Assembly: GCF_900109945.1 (NCBI RefSeq)
Contig: NZ_FOBX01000018.1
Coordinates: forward strand, 1 to 64,000
Reading direction: 5' to 3'
DNA from: Bradyrhizobium sp. OK095
Lineage (GTDB): Bacteria; Pseudomonadota; Alphaproteobacteria; Rhizobiales; Xanthobacteraceae
DNA length: 64,000 bases
Below, one piece after another: positions 1-7,871 of this stretch. Position 1 is the stretch's first letter, and the number at the start of each line of letters is the position of its first letter. The notes beneath the pieces were generated by a model that saw only the letters and a list, made by a program, of their open reading frames with translations, made no database searches and was not told where the DNA came from. A program made the translations under genes and the position numbers.

Positions 1-110
1 TCCGTCATCGTCCACAATCCGCTTCGCTGATCCGCGATGAAGCTAACCCGTTGGTCCATTGCGCAGCTCTCTCGCCAAGGCATCGGCTGTTCCTCCCAGC
101 CGACAGAGAA

Positions 111-156
111 CTGTCACCTATCCATCCGGTCTACTGTGTTACCTATCTATCCGGTC
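111..156. repeat. Imperfect direct repeat (two copies, about 22-24 bp)
   Basis: Two adjacent copies of a CTGT..ACCTATC.ATCCGGTCT sequence lie at 111-132 and 134-156, differing by a 2-nt insertion and one substitution. They sit downstream of the cytochrome gene in non-coding DNA. They could be the relic of an insertion-sequence end, but no transposase reading frame is visible in the 216 bases available. Confidence 0.4.
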
Positions 157-170
157 TGGACATCGCGCCA

Positions 171-193
171 CCTTCTCCCGCAAGGGGAGAAGG
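171..193. terminator. Hairpin downstream of the cytochrome c gene
   Basis: CCTTCTCCC (171-179) pairs perfectly with GGGAGAAGG (185-193) around a 5-nt loop. It lies about 24 bases beyond the stop of the minus-strand operon. No T-run follows, so it may be a dispersed palindrome rather than a classical terminator. Confidence 0.4.
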
Positions 194-216
194 GGCAGCG
201 GTGATTGCGGCGAGAT

Positions 217-1560
217 TTACTCCGCCGTCTGCTCCCGCAACTCCGCGACATCCTTCGCCGTCAGCTTCGAGCCCTTGGTCCCGAACCGCGCCGTCACGTA
301 GTTCGCCACCGCCGCGATCTCGTCGTCCGTATACGCATTGCCAAACGCCGGCATCGAGAGTGCGCCATCCGGCGTATGCCGCTTGGTGCCTGAGAGCACG
401 ATCTGCGCGACGTTGGTGGCGGCGGGGTCGTTGACGGCCCAGGTTCCGGTCAACGTCGCCATCGGCGAGACCGGGCTCTCGCCGCTCCAGCCGTGGCAGC
501 TGGCGCAGGCGCCGGCGAACAGCATCTTGCCGCGTGCATCCGCCGTCACGCCGTCCTTGTGAGCGGCGGGCGCGACCGGCGCCGTGGTGGCGGGCAGGTC
601 GGGCGAGGGCTGCGGCGGCACGCTGCGCAAGTAAGCAACGATGCTGCTGATGTCTTCGGGGGCGAACTGGCTGAAGCTGTGATCGACGGCTTCACCCATC
701 GGACCCGAGGCCGAGCCGTGGCCCGGTGCGTGACCGAGCGAGAGATACGAGATCAGATCCTGGTCGCTCCAGTTGCCGAGGCCCGTAGCCTTGTCGGAAG
801 AAATGTTGAAGGCGCGCCAGCCAGCGGTGATCGCGCCGCCAAACTTCTTGCGGTTGTCCAGCGCAAAACCGAGATTGCGTGGCGTGTGGCACTCGCCGCA
901 ATGCGCCAGCGCTTCCGCAAGATACGCACCTCTGTTCCACTCCGGGCTCTTCGAGGCATCCGGCGCAAAGCGCGTGTCCGGATTGAACACGGCCGACCAG
1001 ACAATCATCGCCCAGCGCTGGTTGAACGGGAACGACAGCGTGTTGTCAGGCGCCTTCGCGCGCACCGCCGGCAGGCTGAACAGATAGGCCTTCACCGCCA
1101 GCACGTCCTCGTCGGTCATGAAGGTGTAGGACGTGTACGGCATCGCCGGATAGAGCCGCGCCCCGTCACGGCGCTTGCCGTGCTGGACCGCGCCCAAAAA
1201 TTCCTGGTCGCTGTAATTGCCGATGCCGGTGTCCTTGTCCGGCGTGATGTTGGTCGAATAGAGCGTGCCGAACGGCAGCTTGAAGCCAAGCCCGCCGGAA
1301 TAGTCCTTCCCGCCGGGCGTGGTGTGGCAGACCATGCAATCGGCCGCCTTGGCGAGGTATTCGCCGCGTTCGACCAGGCTCGCCTTCTCGAGTTTCGCGG
1401 GCACGCCGGTCGGCTTGCCGGCGCGGTAATCCGCCAGCGCCACCTTCGTGCCGCCGGCGAAGTCGAGCGGACCGGGCCCGCGGATGATCCAGACGCCTGA
1501 TACCGCCACCACAATGGCGATCACGATCAGGCTTGTGAGGATACGCATCTTGCCGCTCAT
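217..1560 (-). CDS. Tri-haem cytochrome c subunit of a periplasmic molybdenum dehydrogenase
   Basis: 447 residues. A membrane anchor or uncleaved signal (about 5-27) precedes three haem-attachment motifs, CMVCH at 75-79, CGECH at 221-225 and CASCH at 352-356, so three class I cytochrome c domains stand in series. This is the layout of the cytochrome subunits of membrane-bound alcohol, gluconate and aldehyde dehydrogenases. The start overlaps the stop of the molybdopterin subunit by 4 bp (ATGA), so the two are translationally coupled. Inferred role: passing electrons from the Mo enzyme to the respiratory chain. The substrate cannot be told from this subunit. Confidence 0.88.
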   Translation of the reverse strand: MSGKMRILTSLIVIAIVVAVSGVWIIRGPGPLDFAGGTKVALADYRAGKPTGVPAKLEKASLVERGEYLAKAADCMVCHTTPGGKDYSGGLGFKLPFGTLYSTNITPDKDTGIGNYSDQEFLGAVQHGKRRDGARLYPAMPYTSYTFMTDEDVLAVKAYLFSLPAVRAKAPDNTLSFPFNQRWAMIVWSAVFNPDTRFAPDASKSPEWNRGAYLAEALAHCGECHTPRNLGFALDNRKKFGGAITAGWRAFNISSDKATGLGNWSDQDLISYLSLGHAPGHGSASGPMGEAVDHSFSQFAPEDISSIVAYLRSVPPQPSPDLPATTAPVAPAAHKDGVTADARGKMLFAGACASCHGWSGESPVSPMATLTGTWAVNDPAATNVAQIVLSGTKRHTPDGALSMPAFGNAYTDDEIAAVANYVTARFGTKGSKLTAKDVAELREQTAE

Positions 1561-3725
1561 GCCTTTTTCCCCGCAGCCAGCAGTTTCCGATCGATCGGCA
1601 GGCGCCGCAGCGCCACGCCGGTTGCGGCGTAAATCGCGTTGCGCAGCGCTGGCGGTCCGGCGGTCGTGCCGGTCTCGCCGATGCCGCCGGGCGCCTCGCC
1701 GCTCTTGACGACGTGAACCTCGATCTTGGGCATCTGGTTGATCCGCAGCATCCGGTAGTCGTTGAAGTTGGATTGCTGGACGCGTCCCTTGTCGATGGTG
1801 ATCTCGCCGTAGAGCGCGGCGGTGAGGCCGAAGACCAGACCGCCCTCGATCTGGGCCACGATGATATCGGGATTGACGGCGATGCCGGTATCCATCACCG
1901 AGGTCACACGGCGCAGATGGATCTCGCCCTGCTCGTCGACCTCAGCTTCCACCACCGTGGCCATGCAGCTCCCGAAGGACGGCTGCAGGCACACGCCGCG
2001 CCCGACGCGCGCGGGCAATGGCTGACCCCAATTGGCTTTTTCTGCCGCGAGGTTGAGGACGGACAGGAAGCGCGGCTGATTGGCCAGCATACCACGGCGA
2101 AACTCGACCGGGTCCTTGCCCGCCTTGCGCGCCAGCTCGTCCATGAAGCATTCGGCGGCAAACACGTTGTTGTTGGGGCCGACCCCGCGCCAGAACCCGG
2201 TCGGGATCGCCGGCGGTTCGGCCCTGACATATTCGACGTGGAAATTCGGGATCTCGTAGGGCACGTCGGTGGCGCTATCGATCGCGTCGATGTCGATGCC
2301 CTTCTGGAACGCCGGCGGCAGCCAGCGCGCGATGATCGCCGCACCGGCGATCTTGTATTTCCAGCCGACGATCTTGCCGCCCGACAGGCTCGCCGCGATC
2401 GTGTCGCGATAGACCGGTCGATAGACATCGTGCTGGATGTCCTCCTCGCGGGTCCACACCACCTTGACCGGACCGTCGACCTGCTTGGCGATGCGAACGG
2501 CCGCGACCACCATGTCGGGCTCGAGCTTGCGGCCGAAGCCGCCGCCCAGCAGATGCTGGTTGACGGTCACTTTCTCAACCGGGAGTCCGGCGGCCTTCGC
2601 CGCTTCCGACTGCACGCGCGCCATGATCTGCGTTCCGGTCCAGATTTCGCAGGAATCCGGCTTGCAATGAACCGTGGCGTTCAGCGGCTCCATCGTGGCA
2701 TGGGCGAGAAACGGGAGCTCGAACGAAGCCTCGAATTTTTCACCGGCCGCGAGGCCCTTGCCGATGTCGCCGGTTGATTTGGCGACCACGCCGTCCTTTG
2801 CGCTGGCGGCGCGCAGATCGTCCCAGACCGCTTTCGAATTGATCTTTGCGTTCGGCCCCTCGTTCCATTCGATATCGAGCGCATCGAGGCCTTTCTTTGC
2901 CGCCCACATGTGATCGCCGACGACGGCGACGAGATCGTCGAGCACCACGATCTGTCGCACGCCGGGAATCTTCTTCGCGGCGCGGTCATCGACCTTGCCG
3001 ACCTTGCCGCCGAACACCGGGCACTGCGCCAGCGTCGCGAACTTCATGCCCGGCACGATGGCGTCGATGCCGTAGACGGCCTTGCCGTTGACCTTGTCGG
3101 GCGTATCGAGCCGCTTGAGCGGCTGGCCGATATAGACGAAATCCTTGGGGTCCTTGAGCGGGACGTCCTTGGGCGGCGTCTGGCCGCTCGCGGCGGCCGC
3201 CAGCGCACCGTAGGAGAGCGTCCGGCCGCTCGCCTTGTGCGTTACCTGGCCCTTCGATGTCGTGCAACTGGCGGGATCGACCTGCCATTGCGCGGCCGCG
3301 GCCTGCACCAGCATGGCGCGTGCGCTGGCGCCGGCGACGCGCAGCGGCTTCCAGAACGCCCGGACCGATGTGGAGCCCCCGGTCGCCTGAATGATGAAAA
3401 TCGGATTGCCGTAGAGCTTCTCGTTGGCGGGGGCGTGCAACAGCTGGACCTTCGACCAGTCCGCGTCGAGTTCTTCCGCCAGAATCATCGAAACCGCGGT
3501 GTAGATTCCCTGTCCCATCTCGACTTGCGGCATCACCAGCGTAGTCGCGCCTGACACGTCGATGCGGATGAAGGCGTTCGGCGCGAACTTGCCGTCGGTC
3601 ACGTCAGGCGGCTGCACCGGCTCGTTGGGGGCGGCGCGCAGCGGCAGATGGAAGGCGAGCAGGAAACCGGTCGCAAGGCCGCCGGTCAAAAGCGTGCGGC
3701 GGGAAAAATTATGATGTGCATTCAT
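1557..3725 (-). CDS. Molybdopterin-binding subunit of an aldehyde/isoquinoline-type oxidoreductase (IorB-like)
   Basis: 722 residues of the xanthine dehydrogenase family in the short periplasmic form (isoquinoline 1-oxidoreductase beta type). The N-terminus has a twin-arginine signal (SRRTLLTGG near residue 9 and a hydrophobic stretch to about 31), so it is exported folded. A glycine-rich cofactor loop (GGGFGRK) lies mid-protein, and the GGIGETGT motif near the C-terminus carries the conserved catalytic glutamate. It starts 8 bp after the [2Fe-2S] gene and overlaps the cytochrome gene. Known members hydroxylate N-heterocycles or oxidise aldehydes; which applies here is open. Confidence 0.87.
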   Translation of the reverse strand: MNAHHNFSRRTLLTGGLATGFLLAFHLPLRAAPNEPVQPPDVTDGKFAPNAFIRIDVSGATTLVMPQVEMGQGIYTAVSMILAEELDADWSKVQLLHAPANEKLYGNPIFIIQATGGSTSVRAFWKPLRVAGASARAMLVQAAAAQWQVDPASCTTSKGQVTHKASGRTLSYGALAAAASGQTPPKDVPLKDPKDFVYIGQPLKRLDTPDKVNGKAVYGIDAIVPGMKFATLAQCPVFGGKVGKVDDRAAKKIPGVRQIVVLDDLVAVVGDHMWAAKKGLDALDIEWNEGPNAKINSKAVWDDLRAASAKDGVVAKSTGDIGKGLAAGEKFEASFELPFLAHATMEPLNATVHCKPDSCEIWTGTQIMARVQSEAAKAAGLPVEKVTVNQHLLGGGFGRKLEPDMVVAAVRIAKQVDGPVKVVWTREEDIQHDVYRPVYRDTIAASLSGGKIVGWKYKIAGAAIIARWLPPAFQKGIDIDAIDSATDVPYEIPNFHVEYVRAEPPAIPTGFWRGVGPNNNVFAAECFMDELARKAGKDPVEFRRGMLANQPRFLSVLNLAAEKANWGQPLPARVGRGVCLQPSFGSCMATVVEAEVDEQGEIHLRRVTSVMDTGIAVNPDIIVAQIEGGLVFGLTAALYGEITIDKGRVQQSNFNDYRMLRINQMPKIEVHVVKSGEAPGGIGETGTTAGPPALRNAIYAATGVALRRLPIDRKLLAAGKKA

Positions 3726-3733
3726 GGTGGACC

Positions 3734-4195
3734 TCAGGACTGGCCGTTGGCGGCGTGCTTGATGGCCTCGCGGATGCGGACATAGGTGCCACAGCGGCAG
3801 ATGTTGCCGGCCATCGCAGCGTCGATGTCGGAATCATCAGGGTTGGGCGTTGCCGCCAGAAGTGCTGCCGCCGACATGATCTGGCCGGACTGGCAATAGC
3901 CGCACTGGACGACTTCGGCGTCGAGCCAGGCCTTCTGCACCTTCGCGCCCGCGGGCGTGCTGCCGACATGCTCGATGGTGGTGATGGCGCGGTTCGCCAC
4001 CGCGCTGACCGACAGCACGCAGGAGCGCACCGCCTTGCCGTCGACATGCACCGTGCAGGCGCCGCATTGCGCAATGCCGCAGCCGAACTTGGTGCCGGTC
4101 ATCCCGAGGATGTCGCGCAACACCCACAGCAGCGGCATGTCCGGTGGCGCGTCGAACGATTTCGTTTCGCCGTTGATGGTGAGAGTCGTTGCCAT
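3734..4195 (-). CDS. [2Fe-2S] subunit of the molybdenum dehydrogenase (IorA-like)
   Basis: 153 residues from the chosen ATG. With two extra N-terminal residues counted, a plant-type ferredoxin cluster uses Cys41, 46, 49 and 61 (CGIAQCGAC), and the helical second domain uses Cys100, 103, 135 and 137 (CGYCQSG, CRC). This is the classic two-cluster small subunit of xanthine dehydrogenase-family enzymes. ATG 4195 is preferred over ATG 4201 because AAGAGG then stands 6 nt upstream. First gene of a three-gene operon. It has no signal of its own and probably rides out with the Tat-signal-bearing partner. Confidence 0.88.
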   Translation of the reverse strand: MATTLTINGETKSFDAPPDMPLLWVLRDILGMTGTKFGCGIAQCGACTVHVDGKAVRSCVLSVSAVANRAITTIEHVGSTPAGAKVQKAWLDAEVVQCGYCQSGQIMSAAALLAATPNPDDSDIDAAMAGNICRCGTYVRIREAIKHAANGQS

Positions 4196-4524
4196 ATGCA
4201 TCCTCTTGCTCGATGGATCGCTGACGGCGATCGGTTCGGCGAATTTGCGCGACCATAATCATACCGATGCGAAATGATGAAGCGCCGATATTTCCGGCAA
4301 TGCATATTTGCGCTGCTAACGCGTCAGGCCATGACGTTCACGAATTTGTGCGGCGATCGCTGCAACGGATTTGGGCTAGTTGATATGATAAGCGTCATGT
4401 TTTGACGCATTTTCGCGGCATGGTTCATTGATCGCCGCGATTGCTCGTGCGAATGCGCAAATTCATGCGATGACGAAAGTCGTGCGTTTGGGAAAGTCGG
4501 GCGACGGCACGTCCTCGCCTGCGG

Positions 4525-4568
4525 CCATCCTTCGAGACGCCCGCCTGCGGCGGGCCCTCAGGATGAGG
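4525..4568. repeat. Palindromic repeat, CCTCATCCTGAGG family
   Basis: CCATCCTTCGAGACGC...CCCTCAGGATGAGG forms an inverted repeat around a GC-rich centre. The same end sequences recur in inverted orientation at 4615-4659 and in diverged form near 62382. Elements like this are common between genes in Bradyrhizobium. Confidence 0.65.
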
Positions 4569-4614
4569 ACCGAGTGGGCGGCCGTCGTTTTGACGAGCAC
4601 CGATGCCGCTTAGC

Positions 4615-4659
4615 CTCATCCTGAGGAGACCGCGAAGCGGTCGTCTCGAAGGACGAGGC
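4615..4659. repeat. Palindromic repeat, CCTCATCCTGAGG family (second copy)
   Basis: CCTCATCCTGAGGAGACCGC...GCGGTCGTCTCGAAGGACGAGG. A central ACCGC/GCGGT stem is flanked by the family ends. It stands 46 bases from the first copy in opposite orientation, so the pair could also fold into one long cruciform. Confidence 0.65.
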
Positions 4660-4673
4660 GCTTGTTCAGAATT

Positions 4674-4764
4674 GTAGGGTGGGTAAAGGCGCGCTTGCAC
4701 CGTGTCCACGAATTTTGCAAGACAGCAATAGACAATTGGGCACGCTTCGCTTTGTCCACCCTAC
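4674..4764. repeat. Palindromic repeat bounded by TAGGGTGG / CCACCCTA
   Basis: The element is bounded by GTAGGGTGG and CCACCCTAC and contains further complementary stretches (AAAGGCGCGC, GCACGCTTCGCTTT). It differs in sequence from the CCTCATCC family and lies just past the stop of the neighbouring minus-strand gene. Confidence 0.55.
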
Positions 4765-4784
4765 GGCACTGCGCCATGAGTATG

Positions 4785-5921
4785 TCAGGTGACCGCGCCC
4801 CGCGCCGCGATCGGCCAAAGCGCCTCCACGCGGGCATCCGGCGTATTGAAGCCGCGCACGCCGATATACCAGTCGTAGAGATTGACGGTCGGGTCGCAAT
4901 GACCCGGGATGAGCGTCACCTTGTCGCCAATCGCCAGTCGTGACGAAGCGCTGTCGAAGTCGAGCAGGCCGTGCTCGTCAGAGGGCCGATGATAGCGCAG
5001 GTCGGGCCGGCCCAGCACAACCGGAAATCCGCTGTCGTTTGACAGGGCCTTGTGGCCCGCATCGATGACCGCGCGTTCGCCGGAGGCGGTGCTCATCACG
5101 GTCGCGATCACGAACAGCGCATGTTCAAACAGGTTGGCATTGCGCGTCCCGTCGGCGACGTTTTTCGCGTAGTCGGCGTCCATGAAAATATAGGAGCCGG
5201 CCTGCAATTCGTTCCAGACGCCGCTTGTGCCTTCGAGCTCGAACGTCCCGGTTCCCGCACCTCCAATCGTCCGGCATTGAAAGCCCGCTTCCTTGAGGAC
5301 GCGAAGTGTCTCCATGGTCGCGTTCGCGGCACTGGCGATGGCAGTGCGGCGCTCCTCCGGCGTGCGCAAGTGCTGGGCGGAGCCGTGGTAGGCCTGTAAG
5401 CCGCCGAACGACAAGAAGCGTGAACCCGCCATCTGCCGCGCCAGGCCGGCTGCGGCTGGCCCCGGCCTGACGCCGCAGCGACCGGCGCCGACGTCGACCT
5501 CGACCAGGACTTCGATCTGCGAGCCGGCCCGTTCCGCGGCGAGCGCCAGTTGCTCGAGCACGATCGAATCGTCGACGCAAACGCTGATGCGCGCGTGGCG
5601 CGCGAGGGATGCGAGCCGTTCCAGCTTCCGTAGACCCACCACCTCATTGCTGACGAGGACGTCACTCACCCCGCCCGCCACCAGGCTCTCGGCCTCGGCA
5701 ACCTTTTGGCAACACATGCCAACCGCGCCGCGCGCGATCTGCTTGGCCGCGATGATCGGCGACTTATGGGTCTTCGCATGCGGACGCAACCGAACGCCGA
5801 GCTTGCGGACCGCTGCCGCCATCGTGTCGAGATTGCGCTCGAAGGCGTCGAGGTCGATGATCAGCGCCGGTGTATCGATCTCGGAAAGCGGCGCGCCGAT
5901 TTGGGTGGGTGGAAGGGACAT
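4785..5921 (-). CDS. DSD1-family PLP enzyme (D-threonine / 3-hydroxyaspartate aldolase-like)
   Basis: 378 residues with the alanine-racemase-type TIM barrel N-domain and a C-terminal beta domain. The RPHAKTHK motif gives Lys50 as the likely PLP Schiff-base lysine. Near the C-terminus PGHCDPT supplies His341 and Asp343, matching the HxD divalent-metal pair of D-threonine aldolases and D-serine dehydratases. Known members cleave beta-hydroxy-D-amino acids or dehydrate D-serine; motifs alone do not separate these. Monocistronic, with a structured leader upstream (5941-5999). It may complement the D-amino acid chemistry further right, but is not linked to it by operon. Confidence 0.8.
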   Translation of the reverse strand: MSLPPTQIGAPLSEIDTPALIIDLDAFERNLDTMAAAVRKLGVRLRPHAKTHKSPIIAAKQIARGAVGMCCQKVAEAESLVAGGVSDVLVSNEVVGLRKLERLASLARHARISVCVDDSIVLEQLALAAERAGSQIEVLVEVDVGAGRCGVRPGPAAAGLARQMAGSRFLSFGGLQAYHGSAQHLRTPEERRTAIASAANATMETLRVLKEAGFQCRTIGGAGTGTFELEGTSGVWNELQAGSYIFMDADYAKNVADGTRNANLFEHALFVIATVMSTASGERAVIDAGHKALSNDSGFPVVLGRPDLRYHRPSDEHGLLDFDSASSRLAIGDKVTLIPGHCDPTVNLYDWYIGVRGFNTPDARVEALWPIAARGAVT

Positions 5922-6332
5922 CGAAAACCAACTGATTGTGTTCGGGCTCGCGCCCCGAATGTGCGGCGGCCATTGTTATGGCAATAGCGGCCGCCGCACC
6001 AGTGCTGGCGGCTTCGACGCTCAGCAGGCGCGGGATCGTCAATCATTTGCCTTGAATGGTGCTGCAAGGCCGACGAGCAACGCGAGAAGGGCTCGGGCCA
6101 GGACCCGTCGCTGATGTGCTCCGGGGCGGACGCAGGCCTCGCGCGGTGAGCAGCCTCTCTCCTGTAAGTGCGATTTCGGAATATTGGTATTCTATCCCTG
6201 TTTTGCCCGACGGGTCAAGGGTTCATCAGGCGCCTTGCGTGCGATGAGGCCCAAGCCGTTGATTTCCCACGCACCGCCTACTGTGCATGGGGTTGTTTTG
6301 AATTTTTGATGTGAGGACCGTCGCGACGGTCG
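5922..6332. other. Intergenic region between chemoreceptor and aldolase-like gene
   Basis: 411 bases with no supported gene. Beside the aldolase start are two hairpins (5941-5999). A short inverted repeat TTGCCCGACGGGTCAA lies near 6203-6218, and the remainder should hold the 3' end of the chemoreceptor transcript. Both flanking genes are on the minus strand. Confidence 0.5.
5941..5999 (-). promoter_or_regulatory. Two tandem hairpins just upstream of the aldolase-like gene
   Basis: TTCGGG (5941-5946) pairs with CCCGAA (5954-5959), and GTGCGGCGGCC (5961-5971) pairs perfectly over 11 bp with GGCCGCCGCAC (5989-5999). The nearer hairpin ends 20 bases from the start codon at 5921. They may be a leader RNA structure, an operator, or the terminator of the upstream chemoreceptor gene. 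Confidence 0.45.
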
Positions 6333-7757
6333 TCAGCCCTGCCGGAAACCCATCCGGAAGGCGCCCCAGTGCTTGCCGCGAATCATGATCGGCGAAGACA
6401 GGTCCTTCATCAGCACGAACTGCCCGCCGCCCATGTCGCGGCGATAGGTCTGCAGCAGGAACGGTTTTGTGTTGGCCCCGACCTTCTTCACCGTGCGGTC
6501 GGTGAACAGGCGGCGGTTGCGGCAATTGGCGTTGTTCCAGACCGGGTCCTTGCCCTGCGGCAGGCGGTAGTTCGGATTGTGGGTCGGCAGATAGCCACCC
6601 TTGGCCCAGGCGACGCAGAACACGATGCGGGGATCGGATTTCTGGATCGGGTCCTGGATCGCGGGCAGCACGCGGTCGGTGAAGTCGACATAGTCAGTGT
6701 TGTACTGCTTGGGATCGGTGCCCGGGATCTCCCGAAAGGTCTCGTCCATGAGCTGGTCGAGCGTGATCTCGCCGCGGCCGATCGCGGCCTCGAATTCGTC
6801 CGAGATCCGCCTGGCAGTCTCGACGACGACGCGGATCAGCGGCGCATCCGAGGTCTCCACGCCGCTGTCGGCGATGAGTGCGATCAGGCCTTCGGAGGTG
6901 TCGAGCAGCTTTGTCACGCGCTGATCGGCGTTCTTGAGATCGCGCGAGGACAGGTCGACGCCCTTGGCGAGCTCGCTGAGCTCGCTGATGACGGTGTCGC
7001 AATGGCCGAGATTGGAGGTCGCCGCGCGCGTGACGCTGTCGATCTCCGCCTCCACCGAGGCAAAACCCTGCTGGACGCGTGAAATGATGCCGGAGATCTG
7101 CTGGGCGCCTTCGCCCGCGGTCTTGGCGCGTTGCGAGGCGTCGCTGCTCTCGCCGATCAGGCCTTCGATCTGGCCGTCGAGATCGCGCACGGTGTCGGAG
7201 ATCTGATGCGTGGCCTGGCGGGTGGCCTCCGCGAGGTTTTTGACCTCGCTTGCGACCACCGCGAAACCGCGGCCGGCATTGCCGGCGCGCGCGGCTTCGA
7301 TGGTTGCGTTCAGCGCCAGCAGATTGGTCTGCTTCGCGATCGCCTCGATCGAGCCGGAGACCTTTGCCACCTGCGCCAGCGCCGAGCCGACCGCGCTGAG
7401 GCGCGCCTCGATCCGCTCAACGGCTGCGACGAGTTCGGAGATGTGGCTGACGGCGGCATCGACCGCGCTGCGCGACTGTGCGATCTCGCCGACCGCGGCC
7501 GACGTGGTCGTTTGCACGGCCTGCGATGCGTTGGCGATGTCGTGGTTGGCCGAGACCATCGTCTCGGCGGTCTTCTGGAGATGATGGAACCGCTCCGACT
7601 GGCCGGCGACGCGGCTTGCGACTTCCTGGACGTTGCCGGCAATGTCGGCGAGCTCCACGCCAAGACCGCCGATGCGGTCGGCGAGCTGGTCGATCAGCCG
7701 TTCGGCCAGCGTCCGGTTCGATCCGGTGTCGAATACTGCAAGCTGCGCGAGGGACAT
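6333..7757 (-). CDS. Soluble methyl-accepting chemotaxis protein with C-terminal sensory-like domain
   Basis: 474 residues from ATG 7757, chosen because GGAGGAAG lies upstream; an in-frame TTG at 7775 would sit on that ribosome site. There is no transmembrane segment. Coiled-coil signalling helices contain the conserved hairpin tip (QTNLLALNATIEAARAG, around residue 150 of the longer form). The last ~150 residues form a separate domain, with NRRLFTD, RRDMGGG and RGKHWGAFR motifs, which recurs in the next gene. This inverts the usual order of N-terminal sensing. Inferred to be a cytoplasmic receptor feeding a CheA array; ligand unknown. Confidence 0.85.
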   Translation of the reverse strand: MSLAQLAVFDTGSNRTLAERLIDQLADRIGGLGVELADIAGNVQEVASRVAGQSERFHHLQKTAETMVSANHDIANASQAVQTTTSAAVGEIAQSRSAVDAAVSHISELVAAVERIEARLSAVGSALAQVAKVSGSIEAIAKQTNLLALNATIEAARAGNAGRGFAVVASEVKNLAEATRQATHQISDTVRDLDGQIEGLIGESSDASQRAKTAGEGAQQISGIISRVQQGFASVEAEIDSVTRAATSNLGHCDTVISELSELAKGVDLSSRDLKNADQRVTKLLDTSEGLIALIADSGVETSDAPLIRVVVETARRISDEFEAAIGRGEITLDQLMDETFREIPGTDPKQYNTDYVDFTDRVLPAIQDPIQKSDPRIVFCVAWAKGGYLPTHNPNYRLPQGKDPVWNNANCRNRRLFTDRTVKKVGANTKPFLLQTYRRDMGGGQFVLMKDLSSPIMIRGKHWGAFRMGFRQG

Positions 7758-7871
7758 GTTACGGGCTTCCTCCAAGCGGAGCCGTTGATCGGCTCACCGC
7801 GGCATTCCCATTCCAATTCCAATTGCAGGCTTAGAGGATGATTCGCGCCCGGCGTCTTGCCTGAGCGTGCA

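Larger units (their letters stand above)
4196..4784. other. Intergenic region with three palindromic repeat elements
   Basis: 589 bases without a credible gene. The part nearest 4196 must hold the promoter of the minus-strand molybdenum dehydrogenase operon, but I cannot fix a convincing -35/-10 pair. A small inverted repeat (GCGTCA/TGACGC) lies at 4392-4408. The rest is occupied by the palindromes at 4525-4568, 4615-4659 and 4674-4764. Confidence 0.6.

Noticed and set aside
493..1500. Long open frame (335 codons) on the plus strand
   Set aside because: It is antisense to the cytochrome gene, rich in Arg/Ala, with no recognisable motif; such shadows are expected in high-GC DNA.
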